Of a DNA stretch of 64,000 nucleotides, positions 36,196-45,800 are shown piece by piece. The notes beneath the pieces were generated by a model. That model did not search any database. It was not told the origin of the DNA and saw only the letters and a list, made by a program, of their open reading frames with translations. The translations under genes and the position numbers were made by a program. This stretch comes from Sphingobacteriales bacterium 16-39-50 (lineage in GTDB: Bacteria > Bacteroidota > Bacteroidia > Sphingobacteriales > Sphingobacteriaceae). The DNA is taken from assembly GCA_002257025.1 (NCBI GenBank), contig NCHA01000008.1, forward strand, positions 124,001 to 188,000. The letters run 5' to 3'. Position 1 is the stretch's first letter. The number at the start of each line of letters is the position of its first letter.

Positions 36196-37485
36196 ATGGA
36201 AAGATCAACCTTTTTAAAATCCCTGGCTGGAGTGGGTGTGGGTACTTTGGGACTGAGTTCTTTAAGTGCGTGTAAAACCAGTTCCTCTGATTCCTCTGTT
36301 AATCCTGATGTTATGCCTGCACATATTTCAGGAGCTGCATTGGATTTCAATAAGATCAGGGAAGATTTCCCCCGCACGAGGGAGGAAGTCTATATGGATA
36401 ATGCATCAACCCACCCAATTAATATTTATACGGCTGCAGCTTTGCATCGCTATGCAGAATGGGCTAAGAATGATGTGGGTGAGCCATGGTGGCCAAAATG
36501 GTCAGAGACCCGTCAGGAATGTAAGGATAGCTTTGCTAAACTTATTAATGCAGATCCGGATGAAATCGCTTTTGCAAGAACTACCGTAGAAGCAGAGAAC
36601 AATATTCTGAATGGGATGGATTTAAAAGGAGGTAACGTGGTGACTACAGATCTTCACTATGCGCCTAGTTTATATGGCTACAAGATGCGCGAGAAGCGCG
36701 AGGGACTCGAAGTAAGAATCATTAAACATAATGACTGGAAGTTTGATGCGAAGGATTTTGAAGGTGTGATTGATAAGAATACCAAATTAGTTGCTATCAC
36801 ACTGGTTTCAAATGTGAATGGTTTTCTGGTTAAGGACGTTCGGGCCATCGCTGATTTGGCTCATGCCAATGGAGCCTTGCTTTATGTAGATATTATTCAG
36901 GGGGTTGGGGCTGTGCCGGTAGATGTTAAAGCCATGGGTATTGATATGGCTGCCTGTTCTACCTTCAAATGGTTGATGGGTAGTAAAGGTTTTGGCTTTA
37001 TGTATGTCCGTAAAGATTTACAGGATACCCGGGTTCTTCCTACACAACATCATGGTGGCTTAAATTTCAATTATGGCCCATGGACAGATAGTCCGGATTC
37101 AGCATTGGGCGAGTTTGATTTTAAACCTACCACTGGCCCGGCGATGTATGAGGTTAGCTATCCTTCTTATGAAGGAGTTTCCTGTGCGATTACTTCGATG
37201 AAATATATACATACTTTAGGGGTTGAAAATATCCGAAATTATGTTCGCACGCTAACAAGCCGTTTGGCAATAGAAATGCCAAAAATTGGTTATCCTATGA
37301 TCACTCCAGAGGGCAATGAAAGTCCAATTATTGTATTCCAGGCTAAAGATCCGGAGGGGGCAATGAAAAAGCTCCGTGCAGCCAAAATCAATGTGGCAAT
37401 GCGTTTTGGAAATAAATTAAGACTTTCTCCATCGATCTATAATAATCAGGCGGATATCGATCGTATTTTGGAAACCCTTTCTTAA
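36196..37485 (+). CDS. Exported class-V aminotransferase-fold PLP enzyme, no catalytic Cys
   Basis: This 429-residue protein begins MERSTFLKSLAGVGVG, like a Tat leader with one Arg lost, and continues to LSSLSAC, a plausible lipobox. The fold is the class-V aminotransferase/cysteine desulfurase type: YMDNASTH, VDIIQGVGAVPVDV, STFKW with K258 for PLP, and LRLSPSIYNN at the end. The loop where group II desulfurases have R-x-G-x-H-C reads NVAMRFGNKLRL, without a cysteine, so it is not a desulfurase. Isopenicillin-N-epimerase-like or amino-sugar lyase roles are possible. A PLP enzyme outside the cytoplasm is unusual. It lies 60 bases after the PQQ gene and before the sulfatase. Confidence 0.75.
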   Translation: MERSTFLKSLAGVGVGTLGLSSLSACKTSSSDSSVNPDVMPAHISGAALDFNKIREDFPRTREEVYMDNASTHPINIYTAAALHRYAEWAKNDVGEPWWPKWSETRQECKDSFAKLINADPDEIAFARTTVEAENNILNGMDLKGGNVVTTDLHYAPSLYGYKMREKREGLEVRIIKHNDWKFDAKDFEGVIDKNTKLVAITLVSNVNGFLVKDVRAIADLAHANGALLYVDIIQGVGAVPVDVKAMGIDMAACSTFKWLMGSKGFGFMYVRKDLQDTRVLPTQHHGGLNFNYGPWTDSPDSALGEFDFKPTTGPAMYEVSYPSYEGVSCAITSMKYIHTLGVENIRNYVRTLTSRLAIEMPKIGYPMITPEGNESPIIVFQAKDPEGAMKKLRAAKINVAMRFGNKLRLSPSIYNNQADIDRILETLS

Positions 37486-37597
37486 AATAAGAAGGAAATT
37501 TTTGAGCTTAATTTATATGAGAAGATTTTAATATCAATTTTTAATTATTTTTGGTGACAATGCATTCGGAAATGAATGTTTTATATAACTTGTCACA

Positions 37598-39187
37598 ATG
37601 AAAAACTTCTCTGTAAATAGTATTCGATCTAAGTTTAAAGTAACACTTTTAGCAGGTGTTACTTTTTTTATGCTGGCAGATTTAGGATTTGCAAGTGCTC
37701 AATCTCCAAATCCGGGTTCTAAACCTAATATTATCTTTCTCGCAATTGATGATTTAAACGATTGGATTAATCCTCAGGGCTTGGGTGGATTACCGGGATT
37801 GAAAACTCCGAATTTCGATCGATTGCGTAAAATGTCTATGTCTTTTACCAATGCTCATATCCCATCGCCTGCCTGCGCACCTTCAAGGGTATCGATTATG
37901 ACCGGTGTAAGTCCGGCCAGATCAGGTGTAACCGGCTGGAAGCATCCTGAATGGCGTAAAGTCCCTGCACTGAGTACTTTGCTGACTATGGAGCAGTTTT
38001 TCAAGGAAAAGGGCTATAAAACACTTGCAGGTGGTAAAATATACCATACTTTATCACCTCCAAGATCGACAATAAATCAATCTGAAGGCAAAGGATGGGA
38101 TTTTTATTATCCTGGTTTAAGAGTTCCGGTTCCATTTCAGGTCAGAGCACCTGAGGAAATTATATCTCCCAAAAATTTTAAAGGCAAACAACCTGATTAT
38201 TTTACCTGGGGACCGATTGCATTAGGGGATGATTATATGGCCGATTTCCAAATTGCAGAATGGGCAAATTATGAGCTCAGCCAAAAGCATGATAAGCCTC
38301 TTTTCTTGGCAGTTGGATTGACCAAACCTCATGATCCATGGGAAGTTCCGCAAAAATATTTTGATATGTATCCTCTGGCTAATGTACCTGATCTGCCATA
38401 TAAAGAAGATGATTTAGAGGATGCATTTATCCACGGAAGAAGGGCACTCCATCGCTTTATCACTGATAATAATCAGCTTAAGAAAGTTTTGCAGGCATAC
38501 ATGGCTACCATATCTTTTACTGATGCAATGCTTGGAAAATTTTTGGATGGTATGGAAAAGTCGGGTTATCTGAAAAATTCAATCCTTGTAGTCTGGTCTG
38601 ATCATGGTATGCATATGGGTGAAAAGGAAAATTGGGAGAAATTCACACTTTGGGAACGTTCTACCAGAGCTCCTTTGTTTATTATGGCACCGGGTATAAC
38701 TAAACCTGGCTCAACTACCCATGTTCCGGTCTCAATGATGGACATGTTTCCTACACTTGCAGAACTGGCAGGTGAGAAAATTCCGGAATACTGTGATGGT
38801 GAAAGCTTGGTTCCAATGCTGAAACTCGAACGATTTGATCATAAACCTGCGTTTACAGCTTATTTTATGAATGAGCAGGGTGGGGCAAATTCAGGCGATG
38901 GTTACACTATTCGTACAAACAGATATCGTTACATCTATTACCCTTTTATTAATCTGGAGGAACTTTATGATCATCAGGTCGATCCAAATGAATGGAATAA
39001 TATAGCTTATAAAGCTTCCAGTAAATCAGTGATTCAGGAACAAAGAAAACTCTTATTGGATCGGGTGCCGGGATTGTCATGGACTAATACGGCACCTAAG
39101 GGATATACTATCGATAAGGATGGAAGTGTTAAGAAAGATGGCTATGTAAAAATAGCAGATCTTAAAGAGATGAAATGGGGACTTTAA
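37598..39187 (+). CDS. Sulfatase, iduronate-2-sulfatase-like
   Basis: This 529-residue protein has a signal peptide ending ASAQ and the type-I sulfatase fold. NIIFLAIDDLNDW supplies the calcium-binding Asp pair. C93-A-P-S-R97 in PACAPSRVSIMTG is the sequence whose Cys becomes formylglycine. GGKIYH, GLTKPHDPW, WSDHGMHMGEKENW and LYDHQVDPNEWNN follow in order. The overall pattern resembles iduronate-2-sulfatase and related glycan sulfatases; the exact S1 subfamily cannot be settled by eye. The gene for the enzyme that matures the Cys overlaps its stop, and both products are exported. It implies that the glycan handled here is sulfated. Confidence 0.88.
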   Translation: MKNFSVNSIRSKFKVTLLAGVTFFMLADLGFASAQSPNPGSKPNIIFLAIDDLNDWINPQGLGGLPGLKTPNFDRLRKMSMSFTNAHIPSPACAPSRVSIMTGVSPARSGVTGWKHPEWRKVPALSTLLTMEQFFKEKGYKTLAGGKIYHTLSPPRSTINQSEGKGWDFYYPGLRVPVPFQVRAPEEIISPKNFKGKQPDYFTWGPIALGDDYMADFQIAEWANYELSQKHDKPLFLAVGLTKPHDPWEVPQKYFDMYPLANVPDLPYKEDDLEDAFIHGRRALHRFITDNNQLKKVLQAYMATISFTDAMLGKFLDGMEKSGYLKNSILVVWSDHGMHMGEKENWEKFTLWERSTRAPLFIMAPGITKPGSTTHVPVSMMDMFPTLAELAGEKIPEYCDGESLVPMLKLERFDHKPAFTAYFMNEQGGANSGDGYTIRTNRYRYIYYPFINLEELYDHQVDPNEWNNIAYKASSKSVIQEQRKLLLDRVPGLSWTNTAPKGYTIDKDGSVKKDGYVKIADLKEMKWGL

Positions 39188-40323
39188 TGCAAAAGCTTTA
39201 TAGGACATTTTTAGTGTGTCATCTTAATAATGTCTCAAAATTGTATTCTGGCCTTTTATTAGGATTTTATTGCCTTTTTTTATTTAATTCATGCAATCAG
39301 GGAGCCAAAACAGATTCAATTGAGAATAAATCTGATGGAAATACCTCGGTCTATAAGACCCTTGATCAGATTACTTTTAACGGGGATACATCCAATACTG
39401 GAATGGTTTCCATCCCGGGTGGCGAATTTATGATGGGTGCCGATAATGATCAGGCAGATAAAGATGAGTACCCCAAACATAAAGTGATTTTAGATCCGTT
39501 CTGGATCGATCAGCATGAAGTTACCAATGATCAGTTTGCCAGGTTTATTGAAAGTACAGGCTATGTAACTACAGCTGAACGCAAACCTGACTGGGAAGAA
39601 TTGAAAAAACAATTACCACCCGGAACACCAAAGCCAGATGAGTCCTTACTGGTTGCAGCTTCGCTTGTATTCACACCCCAAAAACAGGAGGTTGACCTCA
39701 ATGATTATTCTCAATGGTGGGCATGGGTTCCGGGAGCAAGTTGGAAGCACCCAGAAGGCCCTGACAGTAATATTGATGGCAAAGGTAATTACCCTGTAAT
39801 CCATGTTAGCTGGGACGATGCTATGGCCTATTGTAAATGGGCAGGAAAACGTTTGCCAACTGAGGCAGAGTGGGAATATGCCTCGCGGGGAGGACTGAAC
39901 AATAAAATTTATCCCTGGGGAGATGAGCATATCAATAAGGGAAAGGCCAAAGCAAATACCTGGGAGGGTAGCTTTCCATATAAAAATACTGCATTTGATA
40001 CTTTCACGGGGGTAGCTCCGGTTAAATCATTTTCTCCAAATGGATATGGATTGTATGATATGGCAGGAAACGTATGGGAATGGTGCCAGGACAAATACCG
40101 GAATGATTATTATCAGAGTATAAACAGTGTGGAGGGTATCAAAAATCCTCAGGGACCGGTTGATAGTTTTGATCCCGATGAACCCTATACCCCTAAGAGA
40201 GTATCAAGAGGGGGCTCTTTTATGTGTAATGAAAGTTATTGTTCAGGGTACCGGGTTGCCCGCCGAATGAAAAGCTCTCCGGATTCTGGGATGAGTAATC
40301 TGGGTTTCAGATGTGCCAAATAA
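39187..40323 (+). CDS. Formylglycine-generating enzyme (SUMF1-type), lipoprotein
   Basis: I chose the ATG at 39187 (TAATG overlap with the sulfatase stop), since it leads directly to a lipobox ending LFNSC; an in-frame ATG at 39175 lies inside the sulfatase gene. The 378-residue protein has the FGE-sulfatase fold: MVSIPGGEFMMGAD, DQHEVTNDQF, VSWDDAMAYCKWAGKRLPTE and NVWEWCQDKY. The copper-site cysteines are present (C347 and C352 in FMCNESYC), so it should be catalytically active, unlike the many SUMF1-like proteins that lack them. It oxidises the CAPSR cysteine of sulfatases. Its overlap with the sulfatase gene makes that enzyme the expected substrate. Confidence 0.88.
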   Translation: MQKLYRTFLVCHLNNVSKLYSGLLLGFYCLFLFNSCNQGAKTDSIENKSDGNTSVYKTLDQITFNGDTSNTGMVSIPGGEFMMGADNDQADKDEYPKHKVILDPFWIDQHEVTNDQFARFIESTGYVTTAERKPDWEELKKQLPPGTPKPDESLLVAASLVFTPQKQEVDLNDYSQWWAWVPGASWKHPEGPDSNIDGKGNYPVIHVSWDDAMAYCKWAGKRLPTEAEWEYASRGGLNNKIYPWGDEHINKGKAKANTWEGSFPYKNTAFDTFTGVAPVKSFSPNGYGLYDMAGNVWEWCQDKYRNDYYQSINSVEGIKNPQGPVDSFDPDEPYTPKRVSRGGSFMCNESYCSGYRVARRMKSSPDSGMSNLGFRCAK

Positions 40324-40342
40324 ATTTTTAAGAAGAATTTTT

Positions 40343-40546
40343 ATGCTGAGTTCTATATTATCCAGAAAAATAATAATCGTCCTGATGCCGGTTATTTTAC
40401 TAACCATATCCTGCTCAGATCCTATTCCTGAAAGGCAGGCTAATAATGCACCAGCAAAAGTTTCGAAAGTTAAGAATGAGGTGCCGGCCTGTTGTTCAAA
40501 AAAACCATCCCGTTTCTATCCTGAGCCTAAGCAAGCAATGAAATAG
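40343..40546 (+). CDS. Small Cys-rich lipoprotein after FGE
   Basis: This 67-residue protein begins MLSSILSRKIIIVLMPVILL and has a lipobox ending LTISC. The mature chain is very short and ends VPACCSKKPSRFYPEPKQAMK-like; the pair of cysteines and the PSRF run stand out. An in-frame ATG at 40313 (inside the FGE gene) would extend it by 10 residues and is less likely. It starts 19 bases after the FGE stop, so it is probably part of that operon. FGE is a copper enzyme, and a paired-Cys lipoprotein could hold or deliver copper to it, but this is only a guess. I do not recognise the family. Confidence 0.65.
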   Translation: MLSSILSRKIIIVLMPVILLTISCSDPIPERQANNAPAKVSKVKNEVPACCSKKPSRFYPEPKQAMK

Positions 40547-40840
40547 ATTTTTGTTTTGTTTGAAATCATAAGAAATGATCTTCAATTTTGACCCGTTTTT
40601 GTCTTTGAATCTTAAAATTCACAGAGATATTTTTGTTAGTAAAATTCTATCATTTTCTAATTTTTCCATTTTTTTTTAGTATTTCAATTATCCTTTTCAT
40701 TTGATGAAAAGCACTGCTAATTGTGTCTTAATGACACTAAGTTTCAGTATCTAAAATATTGCCCGGGCAATTTTTTATGCTTGTTTTTATTTTTCACATT
40801 GGATTTTTTTTTATTAAATTCGATTATATTAGTAATTGAA

Positions 40841-41398
40841 ATGTCTACATATGCAGTATATTCTGATGGCGAGTTGCTTGATCTTTTAAGGTCAGGGGAC
40901 AGGTCTGCATTTGCAGAAATATATAGCAGGTACTGGAAGAATATATTTACAGTTGCATCAAATAAAATCGGGCAACTTGAGGAAGCAGAGGAAATCGTTC
41001 AGGATATTTTTATATCTCTCTGGAACAGAAGGGAAGAAATTGTTATTACCTCCAGTCTTAATGCGTACTTGTCAGTTTCAGCAAAATACCGTGTCATTAA
41101 GATTCTTGCTAAAAGGAATCAATACAATAAATACGCTGATCATAGTCAACATGTCATTCCTATAATGTCCAATTCAACTGATGATTGGTTCGAGTTTGTG
41201 GAATTAAGGTCAAGATTAGAAATTCTGGTCTCAAATCTTCCCGAAAAATGCCGCCTGGTATATAAAGCAAGTCGCGAAGATGGTTATTCTCAAAAGCAAA
41301 TTGCTGAACAGTTTGGAATTTCTGAGAAGACTGTTGAAGCCCATATCAGTAAAGCTCTTAAATCTTTAAGAACAGGTTTAGGTCAGCTTTTCCTTTGA
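40841..41398 (+). CDS. ECF RNA polymerase sigma factor
   Basis: This 185-residue protein begins MSTYAVYSDGELLDLLRSGD. I chose the ATG at 40841; the open frame extends 40 codons upstream, but those codons look non-coding. Region 2 includes FAEIYSRYWKNIFTVA and EAEEIVQDIFISLW, and region 4 includes LPEKCRLVYKASREDGYSQ and a helix-turn-helix (KQIAEQFGISEKTVEAHI). This is the Bacteroidota FecI-like type that is held by a FecR anti-sigma factor and released when the SusC receptor binds its ligand. It is followed by fecR and susC, the standard trans-envelope regulatory set. The 294 bases before it are AT-rich with no visible gene. Confidence 0.9.
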   Translation: MSTYAVYSDGELLDLLRSGDRSAFAEIYSRYWKNIFTVASNKIGQLEEAEEIVQDIFISLWNRREEIVITSSLNAYLSVSAKYRVIKILAKRNQYNKYADHSQHVIPIMSNSTDDWFEFVELRSRLEILVSNLPEKCRLVYKASREDGYSQKQIAEQFGISEKTVEAHISKALKSLRTGLGQLFL

Positions 41399-41479
41399 TC
41401 TCATTTTAATCAAAAAATATTTTCATTCCCACTAAGGGATAAGCCAGGCTTGGGGGACTTGTATATAAAGACCCCTTTA

Positions 41480-42730
41480 ATGAAACCTTTAAGTTCAAAC
41501 GAGCGATATCAGGAATTAGCCGAAAAATGGCTCAATAATACTATAAGTCCTCAGGAGAGCGAGGAGTTTTTTCAATGGTACAATAGCGGGCAGGAGAATG
41601 ATGTCTATATTCCCAAAGATTATGCCGACAGTGATCAGGATCTAAAAAAGAGAATCTTTGCCGAGATAAACCACAATATTTCTGAGCCTATTCTTTCACC
41701 ATCCTATAGAATTCAATCATGGTTTGCAGCTGCAGCTGTAATTATAGCTGTTTTCGCAGCCGGCCTTTATTTCTCTTCAGAAACACAACAAAAAAAACAA
41801 TTTATTGCGGATAAAGTAATCACAGAACCTATAATGGTACCTCCATCTACAAAGGTATCTCCTATTTCTGAAATTGAAACTAAACCGGTTGTTGTTGTCA
41901 ATGATATTGAAGCTGGCGAAAATAAGGCGATACTCACACTTGGAGATGGCTCGAAGATAATTTTAGATGATGCAAAGAACGGAATTCTTGCAAATCAGGG
42001 AGGAAATAGTGTTCTGAAGGCTGCAGAAGGTGAGGTCATTTATTCTTTCCTCAGCGAAATCAAAGATCCCCTGGCTGAAGATGAAAATGCTCCTGTTATT
42101 TACAACACGATAGAAACACCCAAGGGTGGTAAATTTCAGATAAAGTTACCTGATGGGAGTAAAGTATGGTTAAATGCGGCCTCTTCACTTCGTTTCCCAA
42201 CAGTATTCAACGGGTCTAAAAGGCAGGTTGAGTTAATAGGTGAGGCATATTTTGAAGTATCACCGGATAAATCTAAAATATTTGAGGTTAATACCAGGAA
42301 TCAGGTAGTACAGGTGCTAGGAACACATTTTAATATCAATGCATATCTGGATGAACCAACTGTAAATACCACTTTATTGGAGGGTAGTGTAAGAGTCTCT
42401 GATCTGCGGACCAATATTTCTCAATTGCTTAAACCCGGGGAACAATCTCAGTTGAGTGAGCAGATGGAGGTTATTAATTTGAAAAACACCAACGAAGCCG
42501 TTGCCTGGAAAGAAGGTTATTTCCAGTTTGATGAAGCGGATATAAAAACAGTTATGAGGCAAATCGAGCGCTGGTATGATGTATCAGTTGTGTATGAAGG
42601 AGATCTTCCCAATTACCGCTTTGGAGGTGAGATTGAAAGAAATTTAAGCCTTTTACAAGTGCTTAAAGTATTGGAAAAAACAAAAGTTCATTTTCGCTTA
42701 GAGGGAAGGGAGGTTATAGTAATGCCATAA
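41480..42730 (+). CDS. FecR-family anti-sigma factor
   Basis: I used the ATG at 41480 (MKPLSSNERYQELAEKWLNN) over a TTG 30 bases upstream. The 416-residue chain has a cytoplasmic N-terminal part, one membrane segment at about 81-98 (WFAAAAVIIAVFAAGLYF), a FecR domain at about 205-300 (IETPKGGKFQIKLPDGSKVW and EAYFEV), and a C-terminal DUF4974-type domain (FQFDEADIKTVMRQIERWYD). It holds the ECF sigma factor inactive until the periplasmic domain contacts the receptor's STN domain. It sits between the sigma gene and susC, as usual in Bacteroidota. Confidence 0.9.
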   Translation: MKPLSSNERYQELAEKWLNNTISPQESEEFFQWYNSGQENDVYIPKDYADSDQDLKKRIFAEINHNISEPILSPSYRIQSWFAAAAVIIAVFAAGLYFSSETQQKKQFIADKVITEPIMVPPSTKVSPISEIETKPVVVVNDIEAGENKAILTLGDGSKIILDDAKNGILANQGGNSVLKAAEGEVIYSFLSEIKDPLAEDENAPVIYNTIETPKGGKFQIKLPDGSKVWLNAASSLRFPTVFNGSKRQVELIGEAYFEVSPDKSKIFEVNTRNQVVQVLGTHFNINAYLDEPTVNTTLLEGSVRVSDLRTNISQLLKPGEQSQLSEQMEVINLKNTNEAVAWKEGYFQFDEADIKTVMRQIERWYDVSVVYEGDLPNYRFGGEIERNLSLLQVLKVLEKTKVHFRLEGREVIVMP

Positions 42731-42754
42731 AAGTCTACGAAAGAAAAAAAACAA

Positions 42755-42780
42755 ACCAGAAGCGTTGGAGCGCCTCTGGT
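42755..42780 (+). promoter_or_regulatory. Hairpin between fecR and susC
   Basis: ACCAGA (42755-42760) and TCTGGT (42775-42780), extended inward by GCG/CGC across one A-C mismatch, enclose a six-base loop TTGGAG. It lies 24 bases after the fecR stop and 63 bases before susC. It could be a partial terminator or mark the leader of the susC message; there is no long T run. Confidence 0.5.
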
Positions 42781-42843
42781 CACTGTTTCGATTAAATAAA
42801 AATTGATGCACAAAGATTATTTATTAACAAAACAAACAAATGT

Positions 42844-45800
42844 ATGAATTCTCTTACAAATAAAGAGTATTGTTTAAACAATACTCGGTCAAAAGTCTGC
42901 ATAAAATCAGACTCCTTGTACCATACAGAGCAACACCAGATTGCTGATAATCTGGCAAAAAAGTCGCTTTACAAACAAATCGGACGGATTATGAAACTGA
43001 CGTTCATTTTAATCATGTTTGCACTGGTGAATGTCTATTCCAAAGGATACTCACAAAAGGTAACCCTTACAGGTAAACATGCACCGCTGGAGGAGTTTTT
43101 CTCTACTATTAAGCAACAAACAGGTTATGTATTTTTTTATGACTTAAATCTGTTAAAAACAGCCAAGCCGGTAACCTTAAAAATAGTCGATACCGAATTA
43201 TCGGATGCTTTAGCTATTCTCTTTAATGATCAGCCATTGGATTACAGTATTGAGAATAAAACCATTGTTATCAGCGAAAAATTATCTGCAAAAGATAGAA
43301 AATCACTGAAGAACATGAGTTTCATGCTGATGGATATCCGTGGAAAGGTCGTTGATTCAAAAGGTGAGACTCTCCCGGGTGTTAGTGTCAGGGTAAAAGG
43401 TACTGCTGTTGGAACAACAACAGATGCTCAGGGTAATTTCGTTTTGAATGCTCCTGATAATGGCACTCTGGTTTTTAGCTATATAGGATATTTAAGTCAG
43501 GAAGTTACTGTTAATGGCAGATCTACCATTAATGTCACTCTGGTTGAAGATTCACAAATGCTTGGAGAGGTTGTGGTAACCGCTCTGGGTATTGAAAGAG
43601 CATCTAAATCCTTAAACTATGCGGCCCAGACTGTTAAAACAGCTGATCTAAATCAGGCTAAAGAAACAAATCTTATCAATTCTCTGGCTGGAAAAGTTGC
43701 CGGTGTAACTATTACCAAGAATGCAACCGGACCGGGTAGTTCTTCAAATGTAGTTTTACGTGGTCAAAGGTCTGTATTCGGAAGTAACCAACCTTTATAT
43801 GTTATTGATGGTGTTCCAATGGACAATACCAGTCGTGAGGTAGGTACTGGTGGTACACATGGAAGCCGGGATGGGGGAGATGGTATAGGTATGTTGAATA
43901 GCGATGATATTGAATCCATGACTATCCTAAAAGGTGCTTCAGCAGCTGCATTATATGGAAGTTTGGGACAAAATGGTGCAATCATTATCACAACCAAAAG
44001 AGGAAAATCAGGTAAGATTACCGTTGATTATACCGGAAATACAACTATTGATCGCCCATTTATCCTTCCTGAAGTACAGTCAGAGTACGGGCAAGGTGCT
44101 GGAGGTGTTTATAATGCAAACTCTGAAACCAGCTGGGGACCAAAAATTACAGGTCAAACTGTTACTCTTTGGAATGGCAGTCAAGTTTCTATGCAAGGAC
44201 AGCCTGACCGTATTAAGGATTTTTATCGTGATGGCTCAAGTTTGACTAATACCATCGGAATTAGTGGTGGTAGCGAAAAAATGCAAACTTATTTCTCTTA
44301 CGGTAATAATCAGGCAAATGGTATTCTTCAAAATCATTCTTTAGACAGACATAATTTTGATTTCAAAATTGACAATCAAATTTCTGATAAACTTTCATTC
44401 TTTACAAAACTAAGTTATATAGTTGAAGATGTAGATAACAAGCCGTTTACTGGCGAAAGAAATGATGCTACAGGAAGTATTTATCATGCTCCGGCTTCCA
44501 TTCCATTGAGTGAAATGCAGAAATTTGAATATACTGATGCCTTAGGTAACCTTAGACAAAGCTATTGGCTTCCAGGCTCTATTTACTTGTCGAATCCATA
44601 TTGGAAGATGAACAGGCAGGTTTTCTTTGAGCAAAAGCGTCGTATGATTGGCCTGATACAAGCAAAGTATAAGTTTAATGACTGGCTGGATTTTCAGGTA
44701 AGAGGGAGTATGGATAGAACTGATATGAGTACGGAAAATAGAATGCACAATGATTCGTATGAACTTTCAGGAAATGGAAACTATTTTGAACTTTATGCTG
44801 GAAATAGAAGGTTCACTAATATGGATGCATTATTGTCGTTCAAAAGAAACATTACTAAGGATTTTAATTTAAACGGATATCTTGGAGGTTCAATTCAAGA
44901 AACTAAGTATGAATCTATCAATACCAATGCAAATGGTTTGAATAAGCTTGATTTCTTCTTCATGTCTAATGCGAAAAATCCAAGAACTACAAATGTAATT
45001 GGTAGAGAGCCTCAAGTTCAATCTTTATATGCTACTTCTACCTTATCCTTTAAAGATTACCTCTATCTTGATATTACTGCAAGAAACGATTGGTCTTCGG
45101 CACTACCGAAAGAGAATCAATCTTATTTCTACCCTTCAGTAGGTTTAACGGCAATAATTACAGATATGATTGATTTACCATCTTGGGTTTCTTATGGTAA
45201 GCTTAGAACAACCTACGCAAAAGCAGGTTATGGAGGTCGACAATATTTGACTGATAATTATTTCTCTGTAGGAAATGGCGGTTCAATAAATACTCCTAGT
45301 GTTAGATCTCTCGGGAATTATAAACCGGAGATTACTACCTCTTATGAAGCAGGATTAGACTGGAGATTTTTCACCAATAGAATTGGGTTGGATGTCACTT
45401 ATTATAGATCTAATACTGAAAATCAGTTAATCGCATTGTCAGTTCCTAACGCAACACTTTTTGCCTCACAGTATATTAATGCCGGACTAATTCGGAATAG
45501 CGGAGTTGAGGTTATGTTGAGTGGTGCTCCAATTAGAACTAAGGATTTTTCATGGGATATGATGTTTAACTTCTCTAAAAATGTTAATAAGGTTGTTGAA
45601 TTATCACCAAGATTAAAAACAGCTGTTTTAGGAGATGACAGACAGGTTCTTGAAACAGTTGAAGAAGGTAAGTCCTTCGGCGAAATGTATATGGCTGAAT
45701 GGAGGAAAGATGCACAAGGCAGAAGAGTAGTTAGTGCTGCAGGTATTCCAATTCTTACAGGAAAAACTGCATATGCTGGGAATTATAATCCTAATTATAT

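Noticed and set aside
36196..37485. Cysteine desulfurase that could serve the DUF59-like proteins in an extracytoplasmic iron-sulfur system
   Set aside because: The catalytic Cys loop is absent (NVAMRFGNKLRL), and the DUF59-like domains lack their cysteine as well.
37546..37553. Bacteroidota -7 promoter element TATTTTTG before the sulfatase gene
   Set aside because: It matches TAnnTTTG, but there is no TTG-type -33 element at the right distance, so I do not list it as a promoter.
40343..40546. Sulfatase-type C-x-P-S-R modification site in the small lipoprotein
   Set aside because: The run is C-S-K-K-P-S-R, so the Cys-to-Pro spacing is wrong for the FGE motif.
41450..41479. TTG start for the FecR-type gene, and similar TTG/GTG starts at 12669, 48122 and 57958
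   Set aside because: In each case an ATG a few codons downstream gives a family-typical N-terminus; the added residues lie in gap-like sequence or a palindrome.
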